Shown: in pieces, positions 38,337-48,400 of the stretch | Numbering within the stretch: position 1 is the first letter of the stretch | Layout: each line of letters begins with the position of its first letter | From: an uncultured Collinsella sp. | GTDB lineage: Bacteria; Actinomycetota; Coriobacteriia; Coriobacteriales; Coriobacteriaceae | DNA length: 62,212 nucleotides | Direction: 5' to 3' | Assembly (NCBI GenBank): GCA_902494765.1 | Contig: CABUUK010000004.1 | Coordinates: 1-62,212 of the forward strand | The notes under the pieces: generated by a model | What the model was told of the DNA's origin: nothing | The model's input: only the letters and a program-made list of their open reading frames with translations | The model's database searches: none | Translations under genes and position numbers: made by a program

Positions 38337-39389
38337 CTATGCGTTCTTCTGAACTTTGAAGCGCTGCTTCAGCTGTCCGCAAGCGGCGTCAATATCGTTA
38401 CCACGGGAGTTACGAATCGTGGTCTCGATGCCACGGGACTCAAGACGACGCTGAAGATCCTCAACCTTATGAATCGGCGACGGCTTGAGCGGGCTACCCT
38501 CGATGTCGTTAAGCTGAATGAGGTTAACGTGGCACAGCGTTCCCTCGCAGAAGTCGCAGAGCGCCTGCATTTCGGGATTCGTATCGTTGACGCCTTCGAT
38601 CATGGCATACTCATAGGTCGGGCGGCGGCCGGTTTTCTCGGTGTAGAGCTGAAGCGCTTCGTGAAGGCGAAGCAGCGTGTACTTCTTAACACCGGGCATG
38701 AGCTTATTGCGCGTCGACTGGATGGCGGAATGCAGGGAAACGGCAAGCGTGAACTGCTCGGGGATGTCGGCAAATTTGCGAATACCGGGAATAACGCCGC
38801 TGGTAGAGACGGTGAGGTGACGAGCGCCGATACCGATGCCATCGGGGTCGTTGAGGATTCGCAGCGCCTTGAGAACCTCGTCGTAGTTGGCAAACGGCTC
38901 GCCCTGGCCCATGAAGACGACGCTCGTGGCGCGCTCGCCAAAGTCGTTGGATACATGAAGTACCTGGTCGACGATCTCTTGAGCGGTCAGAGAGCGCTTG
39001 AGGCCGTTGAGACCGGTAGCGCAAAAGGCACAGCCCATGCCACAGCCTGCCTGGGTGGAAACGCAGACGGAAAGTTTGTTACGACGGGGCATGCCGACGG
39101 TCTCGACGGAAACGCCGTCGTGGTACTCGAGCAGATACTTGCGAGAGCCATCTTTGGAAACCTGCTTGGTGAGTTCAGTCGGCGTGTCAAAGGCAAAAGC
39201 CTCTTTAAGCTGCTCGCGGAAAGCCTTGGGAAGGTTGGTCATATCGTCAAACGAACAAACGTTCTTCTCAAAGACCCATTCGATGAGCTGCTTCGCGCGG
39301 AAGGCGGGCTGGCCAAGCTCGGCCACGAGCTCGCGAATATCGTTTTGGCTCAAGTCGCGAATGTCCTGAGATTTAGTCCTGGGATTCAT
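38337..39389 (-). CDS. rlmN: 23S rRNA/tRNA adenine-C2 methyltransferase
   Basis: A radical SAM enzyme methylating A2503 of 23S rRNA and A37 of some tRNAs. The cluster motif is CGMGCAFC, with FMGQGEPFANYDEV and the catalytic Cys region near NSRGNDIDAACGQL. The length is 350 residues. It is the only minus-strand gene between parB and ddl; it starts 85 bases from ddl on the other strand. Confidence 0.95.
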   Translation of the reverse strand: MNPRTKSQDIRDLSQNDIRELVAELGQPAFRAKQLIEWVFEKNVCSFDDMTNLPKAFREQLKEAFAFDTPTELTKQVSKDGSRKYLLEYHDGVSVETVGMPRRNKLSVCVSTQAGCGMGCAFCATGLNGLKRSLTAQEIVDQVLHVSNDFGERATSVVFMGQGEPFANYDEVLKALRILNDPDGIGIGARHLTVSTSGVIPGIRKFADIPEQFTLAVSLHSAIQSTRNKLMPGVKKYTLLRLHEALQLYTEKTGRRPTYEYAMIEGVNDTNPEMQALCDFCEGTLCHVNLIQLNDIEGSPLKPSPIHKVEDLQRRLESRGIETTIRNSRGNDIDAACGQLKQRFKVQKNA

Positions 39390-39474
39390 GGAAGCCTTTC
39401 GATTTTGGGGAAACGTAGAGGGTATCGCTACAATATGGTATCAGCTGCAGAAATTATAGAGGAGGAGTCTGCCC

Positions 39475-40440
39475 ATGCCGGGTAAAAGCCTAGAGAACAT
39501 GCACGTAGCGGTCTTGGCGGGCGGTCATTCCGCTGAGCGCGAGATCTCGCTCAATTCGGGAAAGAACGTCGTGGTTGCCTTGAAGGAGGCCAGCTACACT
39601 TCGGTGGAGCTGCTCGACACGGCTGCCGATGATTTTATGGTAACCATGGCGACCGGCGGCTTTGACGTGGCGTTTATCGCCATGCACGGTGCCGGCGGCG
39701 AGGATGGCGCCATGCAGGGCGCCATGGAGACCCTGGGTATCCCCTACACGGCCTCGGGCGTGCTTGCCAGCGCCTGCGGTGCCGACAAGGAGGTCTCTAA
39801 GCTCCTGTACGCCAAGGCGGGCATCCCCATTGCCCCCGGCCTCGCGCTCGAGGTGGGCGATGAAGTCGATATCGATCATATCGTCGAGGTTTGTGGCGAG
39901 CGCTGCTTTGTGAAGCCGGCCGTCAACGGTTCCAGCTATGGCATTTCCCTGGTCCATGAGCCCTCCGAGCTGCCCGCGGCAATCGCCAAGGCGTTTGAGT
40001 ACGGCGACAAAGTGCTGGTCGAGAAGTGCATCGAGGGTACCGAGATCACCGTCGGCGTGTACGGCGAGGACGACGTGCGCGCTCTGCCGATTGTCGAGAT
40101 TCGTAAGCCCAAGGACTGCGAGTTCTACGATCTGGACGTGAAATATGTCGACCCTACGGACATCCATCGCATTCCGGCGCAGATTTCACCCGAGAATTAC
40201 ACTCGCGCTCAGGAGCTTGCCTGCGCTGCTCACAAGGCCCTCGGTTGCCTGGGTATCTCGCGCAGCGACTTTATTGTGAGTGGGGACGGCCCCGTCATCC
40301 TCGAGACCAATACCATTCCCGGCATGACCGATACGTCGCTGTATCCGGATGAGATCCGCCACACCGACGACATGACGTTCCCGCAGGTCTGTGACAGCCT
40401 GATTCGTATGGGCCTTCGTCGAGCGGGCATTGCATGCTAA
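39475..40440 (+). CDS. ddl: D-alanine-D-alanine ligase
   Basis: It makes the D-Ala-D-Ala dipeptide of peptidoglycan. The start MPGKSLENMHVAVLAGGHSAEREISLNSG matches the family. It has FIAMHGAGGEDGAMQG, the ATP-grasp VKPAVNGSSYGISLV and the C-terminal ETNTIPGMTDTSLYP. The length is 321 residues. GAGGAG lies 8 bases upstream. It overlaps the DinG gene by 7 bases. Confidence 0.95.
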   Translation: MPGKSLENMHVAVLAGGHSAEREISLNSGKNVVVALKEASYTSVELLDTAADDFMVTMATGGFDVAFIAMHGAGGEDGAMQGAMETLGIPYTASGVLASACGADKEVSKLLYAKAGIPIAPGLALEVGDEVDIDHIVEVCGERCFVKPAVNGSSYGISLVHEPSELPAAIAKAFEYGDKVLVEKCIEGTEITVGVYGEDDVRALPIVEIRKPKDCEFYDLDVKYVDPTDIHRIPAQISPENYTRAQELACAAHKALGCLGISRSDFIVSGDGPVILETNTIPGMTDTSLYPDEIRHTDDMTFPQVCDSLIRMGLRRAGIAC

Positions 40441-43328
40441 TCGAGGACGCGGTTTCGTCAGGAACGCCGCAGTTTGTCATCGACTCCTATGCCACGCTTG
40501 CCGAACGCGCCAAAACGCAGTCCTTCGGCCTTATCGAGGAAGATGTGATCGTCCTCGATACCGAGACCACAGGTCTTTCGGTGCAGGACAATGAGCTGAT
40601 CGAGATCTCGGCGGCCCGTCTTTCGGGCCGCGAGGTCGTCGACCGCTTCGATACCTTCGTGCATCCCAAACAGCTGATTCCCGCCGAGATTACCGAGCTC
40701 ACGAGCATTACAAATGCCGATGTGGCAGATGCCCCGTCGGCCGTTGAGGCCGTAGCCGCTCTCGCCGATTTTGTCGGTGGTTGCCCGGTAATCGCACATA
40801 ACGCCACGTTCGACCGCTCGTTTATCGAGTCGGTCAAAGGCGGCGTCAACGTGAGCGATATTTGGATCGATTCGCTGGCGCTGTCGCGCATCGCGCTTCC
40901 GCGCCTGGCCTCGCACAAGCTGTCTTTTATGGCCGATCTGTTTGGCTGTGACTCGGTATCACACCGTGCCAATGCCGACGTCGACGCCCTGTGTGGCGTA
41001 TGGCGCGTGTTGCTCGTGGCACTCACCGACTTGCCCCAGGGCCTCATGGCGCGCCTAGCCGACATGCATCCGGACGTGCCTTGGTCCTATCGTCCAATCT
41101 TCTCATTCTTGGCGGGGCAGAACCCTGGTTATATCTTCTCTCTCAGCGCCGCTCGTGCTGACGTTCTCAAGGCCGATCGCGCCGACGATCGGGTGGACGC
41201 CGACGAACTGCCGGTCCTCAAGATGCCGAGTCGTGAGGAGATTGAGGCAGACTATGCGCCAGGTGGCCTGGTCAATCGCATGTATCCCACCTACGAGCCG
41301 CGTGATGAGCAGATCGCGATGGCGCTCGAGGTCCGCGATGCGCTGGTCACGGGCACTCATCGTGTAATTGAGGCGGGCACGGGCGTCGGCAAATCGATGG
41401 CCTATCTGGTGCCTTTTGCCGAGGCAGCACGCCGTAACAACATCACGGTTGGTATTGCGACCAAATCGAACAATCTTGCCGACCAGCTCATGTATCATGA
41501 GCTGCCAAAACTTGCCGAGCAACTGGACGGTGGCCTGTCATTTTGCGCTCTCAAGGGCTATGACCACTATCCGTGCCTGCGCAAGCTTGAGCGCATGAGC
41601 CGCGGCCAGGTCGAGATTACCACCAAGCGCGATCCGGCGGACACGCTCACGGCGGTCGCGGTCATTATGGCGTACGTCTGCCAATCAGCCGATGGCGACC
41701 TCGACTCGCTCGGCATTCGGTGGCGCAGCGTCAACCGCCCCGACTTTACGACGGCCTCGCGCGAGTGTGCTCGTCGCCTCTGCCCGTTTTTCCCTGAAAA
41801 ATGCTTGGTCCACGGCGCTCGCCGTCGTGCGGCGCATGCCGACGTGGTGGTCACCAACCATTCCCTGCTGTTCCGCAATGTCGCGGCCGAGGGCAGGATT
41901 TTACCTCCGATTCGTCATTGGGTAATCGACGAGGCCCATTCCATCGAGCGCGAGGCGCGCCGTCAGTGGGCGCGCGTGGTGTCGGCGGACGAATCACGCG
42001 TTCTGTTTGAGCGCCTGGGTGGCTCGAGCACCGGTGCGCTAAGCCAGGTTTCCCGTGATTTGGCAACCTCCGAGGGCTCTACGCTCTATCTGGGCCTTAC
42101 TGCCAAGGCGACGTCGACGGTTGCGCGCGCGAGCATGGCAATCGCCGACGTGTTCGATGGCGTTCGCGAGCTCGGCCGCCGTGCCCGTGGGGGTTATGAC
42201 AATGCCAATCTATGGATTGGCCCCGAGCTGCGCGAATCTGACGACTGGCATGATTTCTTACCGTCGGCCTACACTGCCATCGATGCATTGGAACAAGCTG
42301 ACAAGAGCGTCGACGCGCTGGTGCAGGCTGTCGCCGCCGACAAGCCCGAGGTTGTTGTTGACCTGGGTGATATCTCGCGTCGCCTGCACGAGCTGGTCGA
42401 GAACCTCAAACTCATCATTGATGGCACCGATGAACACTACGTGTATTCGCTGCAGGTCAATCGCAGGCTGCGTGCCGGCGGAGAGTCGATGACCGCAGAG
42501 CGCATCGACATTGGCGAGGCCTTGGCAACCGAGTGGCTGCCCGAGGTTCACACGGCTATCTTTGCCTCGGCGACTATGACGGTGTCCAAAAGCTTTGAAC
42601 ACTTTAACCATGCGGTCGGCCTCGATCGCATCGGTGCTTCAACATCCTCATCGCTGCACTTGGACTCGAGCTACGACTTCGATTCGAACATGGCTGTAGT
42701 CGTTGCGGGCGATATCCCCGATCCGCGCGATCGCGAGAGCTATCTTACGGCGCTCGAGCGCGTGCTGGTCGACGCCCATCTTGCCATGGGCGGATCGGTG
42801 CTCACACTGTTCACCAATCGGCGCGACATGGAAGACCTGTACGCCCGCGTTGAGCCCAAGATGGCCCGTGCGGGTCTGGAGCTCGACTGCCAGCAGCGCA
42901 ACTCATCTCCTCGTCGCCTGCGCGACCGGTTTATCAACGAGCCGACCTCGTCGCTTTTTGCGCTTAAGGCCTTCTGGGAGGGGTTTGACGCCAGCGGCGA
43001 GACGCTGCGTTGCGTCATCATTCCCAAGCTGCCGTTCTCGAGCCCCACGGACCCGCTCTCGTGCGAGCGCAACCTGCGCGAAGACCGCGCTTGGGCGCGC
43101 TATTCGCTGCCCGAGGCGGTGCTCGAGGTTAAGCAGGCGGCCGGCCGCCTTATCCGCTCGTCGACCGATTGCGGCGTGCTGATTCTGGCCGACCCGCGCC
43201 TGGTGACGAAGGGCTACGGAAAGAAGTTCTTAACGTCGCTGCCCACGAGCTCCTACCAGCGCATCGAATCGGCGCAGATCGGTCACTATCTGCAACTGTG
43301 GCGCGCACGTCACGAGCGGCGGCGCTAA
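40434..43328 (+). CDS. dinG: DinG-type helicase with N-terminal 3'-5' exonuclease domain
   Basis: A 964-residue fusion. Residues 35-190 are a DnaQ-type exonuclease with VLDTETTGL, VIAHNATFD and HRANADVDAL, so the DEDD residues look intact. The XPD/DinG helicase follows with EAGTGVGKSMAYLVP (Walker A), the iron-sulfur cysteines around CARRLCPFFPEKC, DEAHSIE (Walker B), and a C-terminal QAAGRLIRS motif. The type resembles the Gram-positive DinG, which acts as an exonuclease, but here the helicase motifs also look complete. It starts inside ddl (ATGCTAA), so translation is coupled. Confidence 0.92.
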   Translation: MLIEDAVSSGTPQFVIDSYATLAERAKTQSFGLIEEDVIVLDTETTGLSVQDNELIEISAARLSGREVVDRFDTFVHPKQLIPAEITELTSITNADVADAPSAVEAVAALADFVGGCPVIAHNATFDRSFIESVKGGVNVSDIWIDSLALSRIALPRLASHKLSFMADLFGCDSVSHRANADVDALCGVWRVLLVALTDLPQGLMARLADMHPDVPWSYRPIFSFLAGQNPGYIFSLSAARADVLKADRADDRVDADELPVLKMPSREEIEADYAPGGLVNRMYPTYEPRDEQIAMALEVRDALVTGTHRVIEAGTGVGKSMAYLVPFAEAARRNNITVGIATKSNNLADQLMYHELPKLAEQLDGGLSFCALKGYDHYPCLRKLERMSRGQVEITTKRDPADTLTAVAVIMAYVCQSADGDLDSLGIRWRSVNRPDFTTASRECARRLCPFFPEKCLVHGARRRAAHADVVVTNHSLLFRNVAAEGRILPPIRHWVIDEAHSIEREARRQWARVVSADESRVLFERLGGSSTGALSQVSRDLATSEGSTLYLGLTAKATSTVARASMAIADVFDGVRELGRRARGGYDNANLWIGPELRESDDWHDFLPSAYTAIDALEQADKSVDALVQAVAADKPEVVVDLGDISRRLHELVENLKLIIDGTDEHYVYSLQVNRRLRAGGESMTAERIDIGEALATEWLPEVHTAIFASATMTVSKSFEHFNHAVGLDRIGASTSSSLHLDSSYDFDSNMAVVVAGDIPDPRDRESYLTALERVLVDAHLAMGGSVLTLFTNRRDMEDLYARVEPKMARAGLELDCQQRNSSPRRLRDRFINEPTSSLFALKAFWEGFDASGETLRCVIIPKLPFSSPTDPLSCERNLREDRAWARYSLPEAVLEVKQAAGRLIRSSTDCGVLILADPRLVTKGYGKKFLTSLPTSSYQRIESAQIGHYLQLWRARHERRR

Positions 43329-44242
43329 AGCGGACAGACGAGGGTTTTTGCCATATCGCACAGACGCTTTGACAGGGCGGGGTCATCCAAGATGCGGATG
43401 GCTCCGCCCGCTGCGATTACCTGGCTCAGTAGCCAACGCTCGGAGCCGTAATGCACGGTTACCGTTGCCATGTCTGCCCCGCTGCGCTCGATTAGGGTGA
43501 TGCCGGCCCAGTCCAGATGCTCCGCCATATCGAATGGCATCAAGAGCTTTGCGCTACGCTGCGTCCGGGCAAGGGAATCGTGGAGGGATGCGACGCCCGG
43601 TGTGTGAGGCACGACGGAGTCTTCCGTCAAGGTGAGTCCCTCGATTTTATCCATGCGATAGGTGCGCTGCTCATCGATCGCGATGTCCCAGGCAATCAGG
43701 TATGTTTGGTCGCCGTTTGCCGTAATGCGCAAGGGGTCGACCAGACGCTCGCGTGGCCGCGCATCGTCCATCGAGCGATACGAGATGCGGCAACGAACAC
43801 CGTCCTGAATGGCGCAGCTCAGCTGCTGCCAGTGCGACCCGTGGTTGACGGTGTCAAAGACGCGCTGGTTATAGCCGAGCTCTTCGGGCAGAAGGGCATG
43901 TCGAATCCGAGCTGCCGTCTGCGGCTCGATCCCCAACGATTCAAGTTCATGGTTGAGCACAGCGCCCTCGGCGGCACTCAGGCGCAACGGTAGAACACGC
44001 CCGGCGTCGCCGGTGAGGACCACACGCTCGCCGCGGCATTCGCAGATGATGCGCGCGCCCGATTCTCGGTCCGCGAGCGTCGAGACGATCTCGAGAATCT
44101 CGTCGAGCGACACCCCTGTGATGTCAAAGCGGCTGCAAATCTCGGCTCGTGTCATGCCGCTCTCGCCGGCGGCGTAGAGGGCCTCCATGATGTCGATGGC
44201 GCGCGAGAGTCTCTGCTCGCTGGTGAGTTTACGCACGGGCAT
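43325..44242 (-). CDS. pafC: WYL-domain transcriptional regulator (PafC-like)
   Basis: A 305-residue regulator with an N-terminal helix-turn-helix (RLSRAIDIMEALYAAGESGMTRAEIC) and a WYL domain (CRISYRSMDDARPRERLVDPLRITANGDQTYLIAWD, RTYRMDKIEGL). PafB/PafC pairs control the DNA-damage response in mycobacteria. I use ATG 44242 (MPVRKLTSEQR); a TTG at 44263 is the alternative. It overlaps the preceding WYL gene by 14 bases and ends convergent with dinG. No proteasome or Pup genes are nearby, so the pafC name is by analogy. Confidence 0.82.
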   Translation of the reverse strand: MPVRKLTSEQRLSRAIDIMEALYAAGESGMTRAEICSRFDITGVSLDEILEIVSTLADRESGARIICECRGERVVLTGDAGRVLPLRLSAAEGAVLNHELESLGIEPQTAARIRHALLPEELGYNQRVFDTVNHGSHWQQLSCAIQDGVRCRISYRSMDDARPRERLVDPLRITANGDQTYLIAWDIAIDEQRTYRMDKIEGLTLTEDSVVPHTPGVASLHDSLARTQRSAKLLMPFDMAEHLDWAGITLIERSGADMATVTVHYGSERWLLSQVIAAGGAIRILDDPALSKRLCDMAKTLVCPL

Positions 44243-45251
44243 GCTCGTGCACCGTCCTTTCAATGAGGCGGTTCCACGCCTGCTTGAGCGATTTGGGGGC
44301 CATGGGCCTCATGCCGTCCATGGCGTGGGCCATGCAAAATGAGGCGGCGGCTTCAAGATCGCGCACGTCAACGGTCCAGGTCCATCCCACATCGGTGTGT
44401 GCGAGCTCACCTCGCCCGCGCGTGAGGCCGTTGATCATATCGATCTGCGTCTGAGGGGCGAACGAGAACGTGGCTGCAACGGGCGGTCGGTCGGCAAAAT
44501 CGAATTCAAAGAACAGATAGTCGTTGAGATTGAAGTTCGCGGGGATGACGTAGGCCTTCGAAGGACGCCAAGCGCGTACGATACGGTCGCAGCGGAATGT
44601 CCTGATGTCGTCAGTGACGTTGTCGAGGCCGCAGAAGTACGCCACGCCCTCGCGCTCGAACATGCCGTAGACGCAGACGGTACGTTCTTTCTGCTCGCCG
44701 CGTCCGTTCTGATATAAAAATCGCAGCGCGCATCGCTCGGCAAAGGCGCTCCATACCGCATCGACGGTGGGAGAGCGGCGGATCGGTGCTTCGTCCACCG
44801 TCGTCCTACCGGTGAGATAGGCAATCTTGGAGCGAATATCGGCAAGCGGTGCGGCAAAAGTGGATGAGCCGGCCGCTAGTGTCTGGTCGATGGCGTTGAG
44901 CAGGATATCGGCGTCGTCTGCGGTGATGAGGCCGCCTGCTGCAAAGGTGTGCTCGCGGTCGATTGTCCACGAGCTTTCCTCGGTCTCCTGCGCGCCGGCG
45001 GGGCGAACCTCCTTGATTAAGATGCCACGCTCGAGCAGTTTGTCACGATCGCGCCGAAACTTGCGCTTATCCGAGTCGATGTTGCCCGAGCCATATCCCA
45101 GGTCAGAATCCAAGACGATCTGCTCGGTCGTCAGCGGTTCGGGGGAGCTATTGAGCACAAAGAAAAGATTGAGGATGCGCTGAGCCGTTTTATCGAAACT
45201 GGGCTCCGAATTCCCCTTTTTAATTGTCGCGGTCGCGTCGCTTGCCGTCAT
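44229..45251 (-). CDS. pafB: WYL-domain transcriptional regulator (PafB-like)
   Basis: A 340-residue regulator with an N-terminal winged-helix (RILNLFFVLNSSPEPLTTEQIV...RKFRRDRDKLLERGI) and a WYL domain (ALRFLYQNGRGEQKERTVCVYGMFEREGVAYFCGLD, RTFRCDRIVRAW). It is partnered with the following WYL gene by overlap, as in pafBC. GAGGACTCT precedes the ATG. Proximity to dinG fits a DNA-damage theme, but the regulon is unknown. Confidence 0.82.
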   Translation of the reverse strand: MTASDATATIKKGNSEPSFDKTAQRILNLFFVLNSSPEPLTTEQIVLDSDLGYGSGNIDSDKRKFRRDRDKLLERGILIKEVRPAGAQETEESSWTIDREHTFAAGGLITADDADILLNAIDQTLAAGSSTFAAPLADIRSKIAYLTGRTTVDEAPIRRSPTVDAVWSAFAERCALRFLYQNGRGEQKERTVCVYGMFEREGVAYFCGLDNVTDDIRTFRCDRIVRAWRPSKAYVIPANFNLNDYLFFEFDFADRPPVAATFSFAPQTQIDMINGLTRGRGELAHTDVGWTWTVDVRDLEAAASFCMAHAMDGMRPMAPKSLKQAWNRLIERTVHEHARA

Positions 45252-45449
45252 AGAGTCCTCGCATGAGAAGGTGGTTTGCTGCCATGATTTTAGTCCGATA
45301 TGGAGATTAGGCTATGTCCTTGTCCGCTCAGGGCGTTAAGATGACCCGAATTCGGTCGTTTGCGCTCGCTCGGGGTATACTTTCGACTATATACGGTTCT
45401 AATGTGCATGCATTGGGCCTATTTGTCGGATTATGGATGTGGAGCGCAC

Positions 45450-48400
45450 ATGGCGAACACCCAGAACTATATTAACCACCTGCTGCAGAACACCGGCATT
45501 ACGCCGGCATGCAGCGAAGAAGAGCGCTTGGCTGCCGAGGATATCGCTCAGATCTTCCGCAACCACGGCTTTGATCCCGAAGTTCAGGAGTTCAATGCCC
45601 CGGCGCCCAGTAGGTTGGCATTTGCCGTTACCGGTATTCTTGCGTTTGCCGGTGCCCTGCTGATGGGCATCGGCGGCGGTATCGGCTTGGTCGGCACCTT
45701 GCTTGCCATTGTCGGTGCCGTGCTCTACGTGCTCGAGCGCACAGGCCACCCCGTGGTTTCGCGCCTGGGCAAGACGGGCGTGAGCCAAAATGTCATCGCC
45801 TACCACAAGGCCTCGGGCCCGCTCGCGTCTCCGCGCAACCGCCCGGTGGTCGTTGTCGCACACTACGACTCTCCCCGTGCTGAGCTGCTCGCCCGCGAGC
45901 CCTATGCTTCGTATCGTGCGCTCATCGCCAAGCTGTTGCCCGTTGCCACGGTTGCCCCTGCTGCCGTTGCCATCCTGCGTATCCTGCCGCTCCCCGGCGC
46001 GCTCAAGGTTCTGCTGTGGATTGTCGCGATCCTCGCTTCCCTCGTTGCACTTGCCAACGCGGCAAACATCATCTCTAACCGCTACATTCTTCCCTATACG
46101 TCCGGCGCGGTGTGCAACAAGTCTTCTGTCGCCGCTATGCTCGGCGTTATGGACAACGTTGCTCCCTTCCAGGGCGAAAACGAGTTTCCCGACGATGTTC
46201 CGTTCGATACCTATTTTGGGGAGCAGAAGCGTCGTGCCGAGGAAATGGCGCGCGCAGCGGCGGAATATGCCGCGGCCCAGCAGCAAAACGACTACGGCAA
46301 CACCATCGAGTATGAAGAGCCTACCTACGCCGAGGACGAGTTCGGTCAGCCGATTGCTCCCGACGCTCAGACCGAGCCCGAACAGGGTGAGGCTTTCGAC
46401 GAGCAGATCGAGGGCTTTGAGGGTGCATCTGCCGACGAGACGCTGATCGGCGCTATCGTGCCCGAGGATCAGAATCAGGCTGTCCAGGCCGAAGAGTCCA
46501 ATGACGAGGTTCCCGCTGCCGAGTCGGCGGAGGAACCTGCCGCGGTCGAGCCCGAGCCCAAGCTCTATCGCAACGCCGCCGGCAACATCCGCTTTGGTTC
46601 GGATGCCATCCGTGCGCTCGGAATGCTTCCCGAGTCCTGCACGCTCGATTACGAGGAGGGCGAGGAGCCGACGTTTGAGCCCGAGCCTGCGCCCGTTGTC
46701 ACTGCGGATGATGAGTCTGCCGCGGTTACCGCTGCCGTTGCCGAGCCCGAGGCGGTGTCCGCGATCGATCCCGCGGCAGGACTGGACATTTTGGCTCCCG
46801 CCGCGCCGGCGCAAGACGTTGCGGACGAGTCTGACGACGATTACGTTGAACAGCCGAGGCGCGTGTCTTACGAGAGCGATACTGATTTCTCTGCCGAGAT
46901 TCCCGCGGCAACGCCCCATGCCGATATTGCATCCGCGTTCTCTTCGATTGGCGCCAGCGCTTCCAGCTTCTTTAAGGGTGCGCTTGCAAAGGGCAGGAAA
47001 TTTGTCGACGATTTCGAGGAGAAGCGCGCTGCCGCACGCGAGGCTGCCGAGCAGGAGGCTATCGCTCAGCAGCAGGCAGCCGAGGCGGCACGTGAGCGCG
47101 CGGCGCAAGAGTTCGAGCAGAACGAGGCTATGCAGTCCGGGCCCGTCGACGCTGCCGAAGCTACGACGTCCTTTGAGTCCCAGCAACCGACGTCAGCGGA
47201 TGTTGTTGAGGCAACAACGTCTTTCGAGGCTCAGCAGCACGTCGATAGCACCATGTCGTTTGATGCCGCGCAGTTCGATTCCACGATAACGTTTGAAAAG
47301 CAAGGCACCGCAATTGCCGAGCCCCTTCCTATTTCCGATGAGCAGGGCGACGCGGCAGACGATGACGAGCCCATTGATGCTGCCGAAATCCAAGATGCCG
47401 CCGAGGACGAGTCCGTCGAGGCCAACTCTGACGAAGAGCAATACGCGGCAGCCGATCAAGGTGATTCGACCGAGGTCGAGCAGGAGGAAGTGCCTGCGGT
47501 TTCCGAGACTCCCGAGACGGATGAGTCGAGGCCTTACTCCACGCAGATTTTCACCATGCCGACCCCGAGTGGTTCCGGTGCCACGGTTGCCAATGTCGCT
47601 CTCACCCAGGACGAAACGGTCGATTCCCTTATGGCCCAGATTTCCTCCCAGGCATCGCCGCGTCCGCAGATGAATGTTCCCGATCCGGCGTCGGCACCGT
47701 CGCCTGCACCTTCCTCGTCTCCGCTGGCTTCGGTCCCCGATCCGTCGCTGCCGTCTATGAAGCAGGCAAACGTTGCGTCTCGCACGTCGCTGTTCGACCT
47801 TCCCGATCCCTCTGCCCAGGTCAACGACCCCTTTGCTACTGCCCAGGGTCCCGAACCCACATCGGCACCCGTTGCGCCTTCTATGCCCGTTGCGTCGGGC
47901 GCGCAGCCGATCGAGACCATTTCGGCTCCCGCCCCGGCGGCACCCAAGTCTCGCAAACGCGGCCTGGGTGGCCTGTTCGGTCGTAAAAGGAAAAACGAGC
48001 AGGACAGCATGAGTGATTGGCTGGGCGTCGAAGACGATTACGATGCCAAGAAGTCCGGTCGCGGTATCGGTTCGTGGGATAACTTCGAGGACGATAACGA
48101 TGGCTGGAAGGGCGGCGCTACGTCTTCCGATGGCGCTTCTTCCGAAGATATGCTCTCGGCTGTCGCCTCTATGGGCGATGATGAGCTGCTCGGTCACGAT
48201 ATCTGGTTTGTGGCAACGGGCGCCTCGGATTGTGATGGCGCCGGCATGAAGGCCTTCTTGGCTTCGCATCGCGATAAGCTCCGCGGCGTATTCTTCATCA
48301 ATCTTGAATCCGTCGGCGCCGGTAGGCTTTCGGTGGTGACGGTCGAGGGCGAACAGCAGCTGCTCAAGGGCGATCGCCGCATCATGAACCTGGTCAGCAA

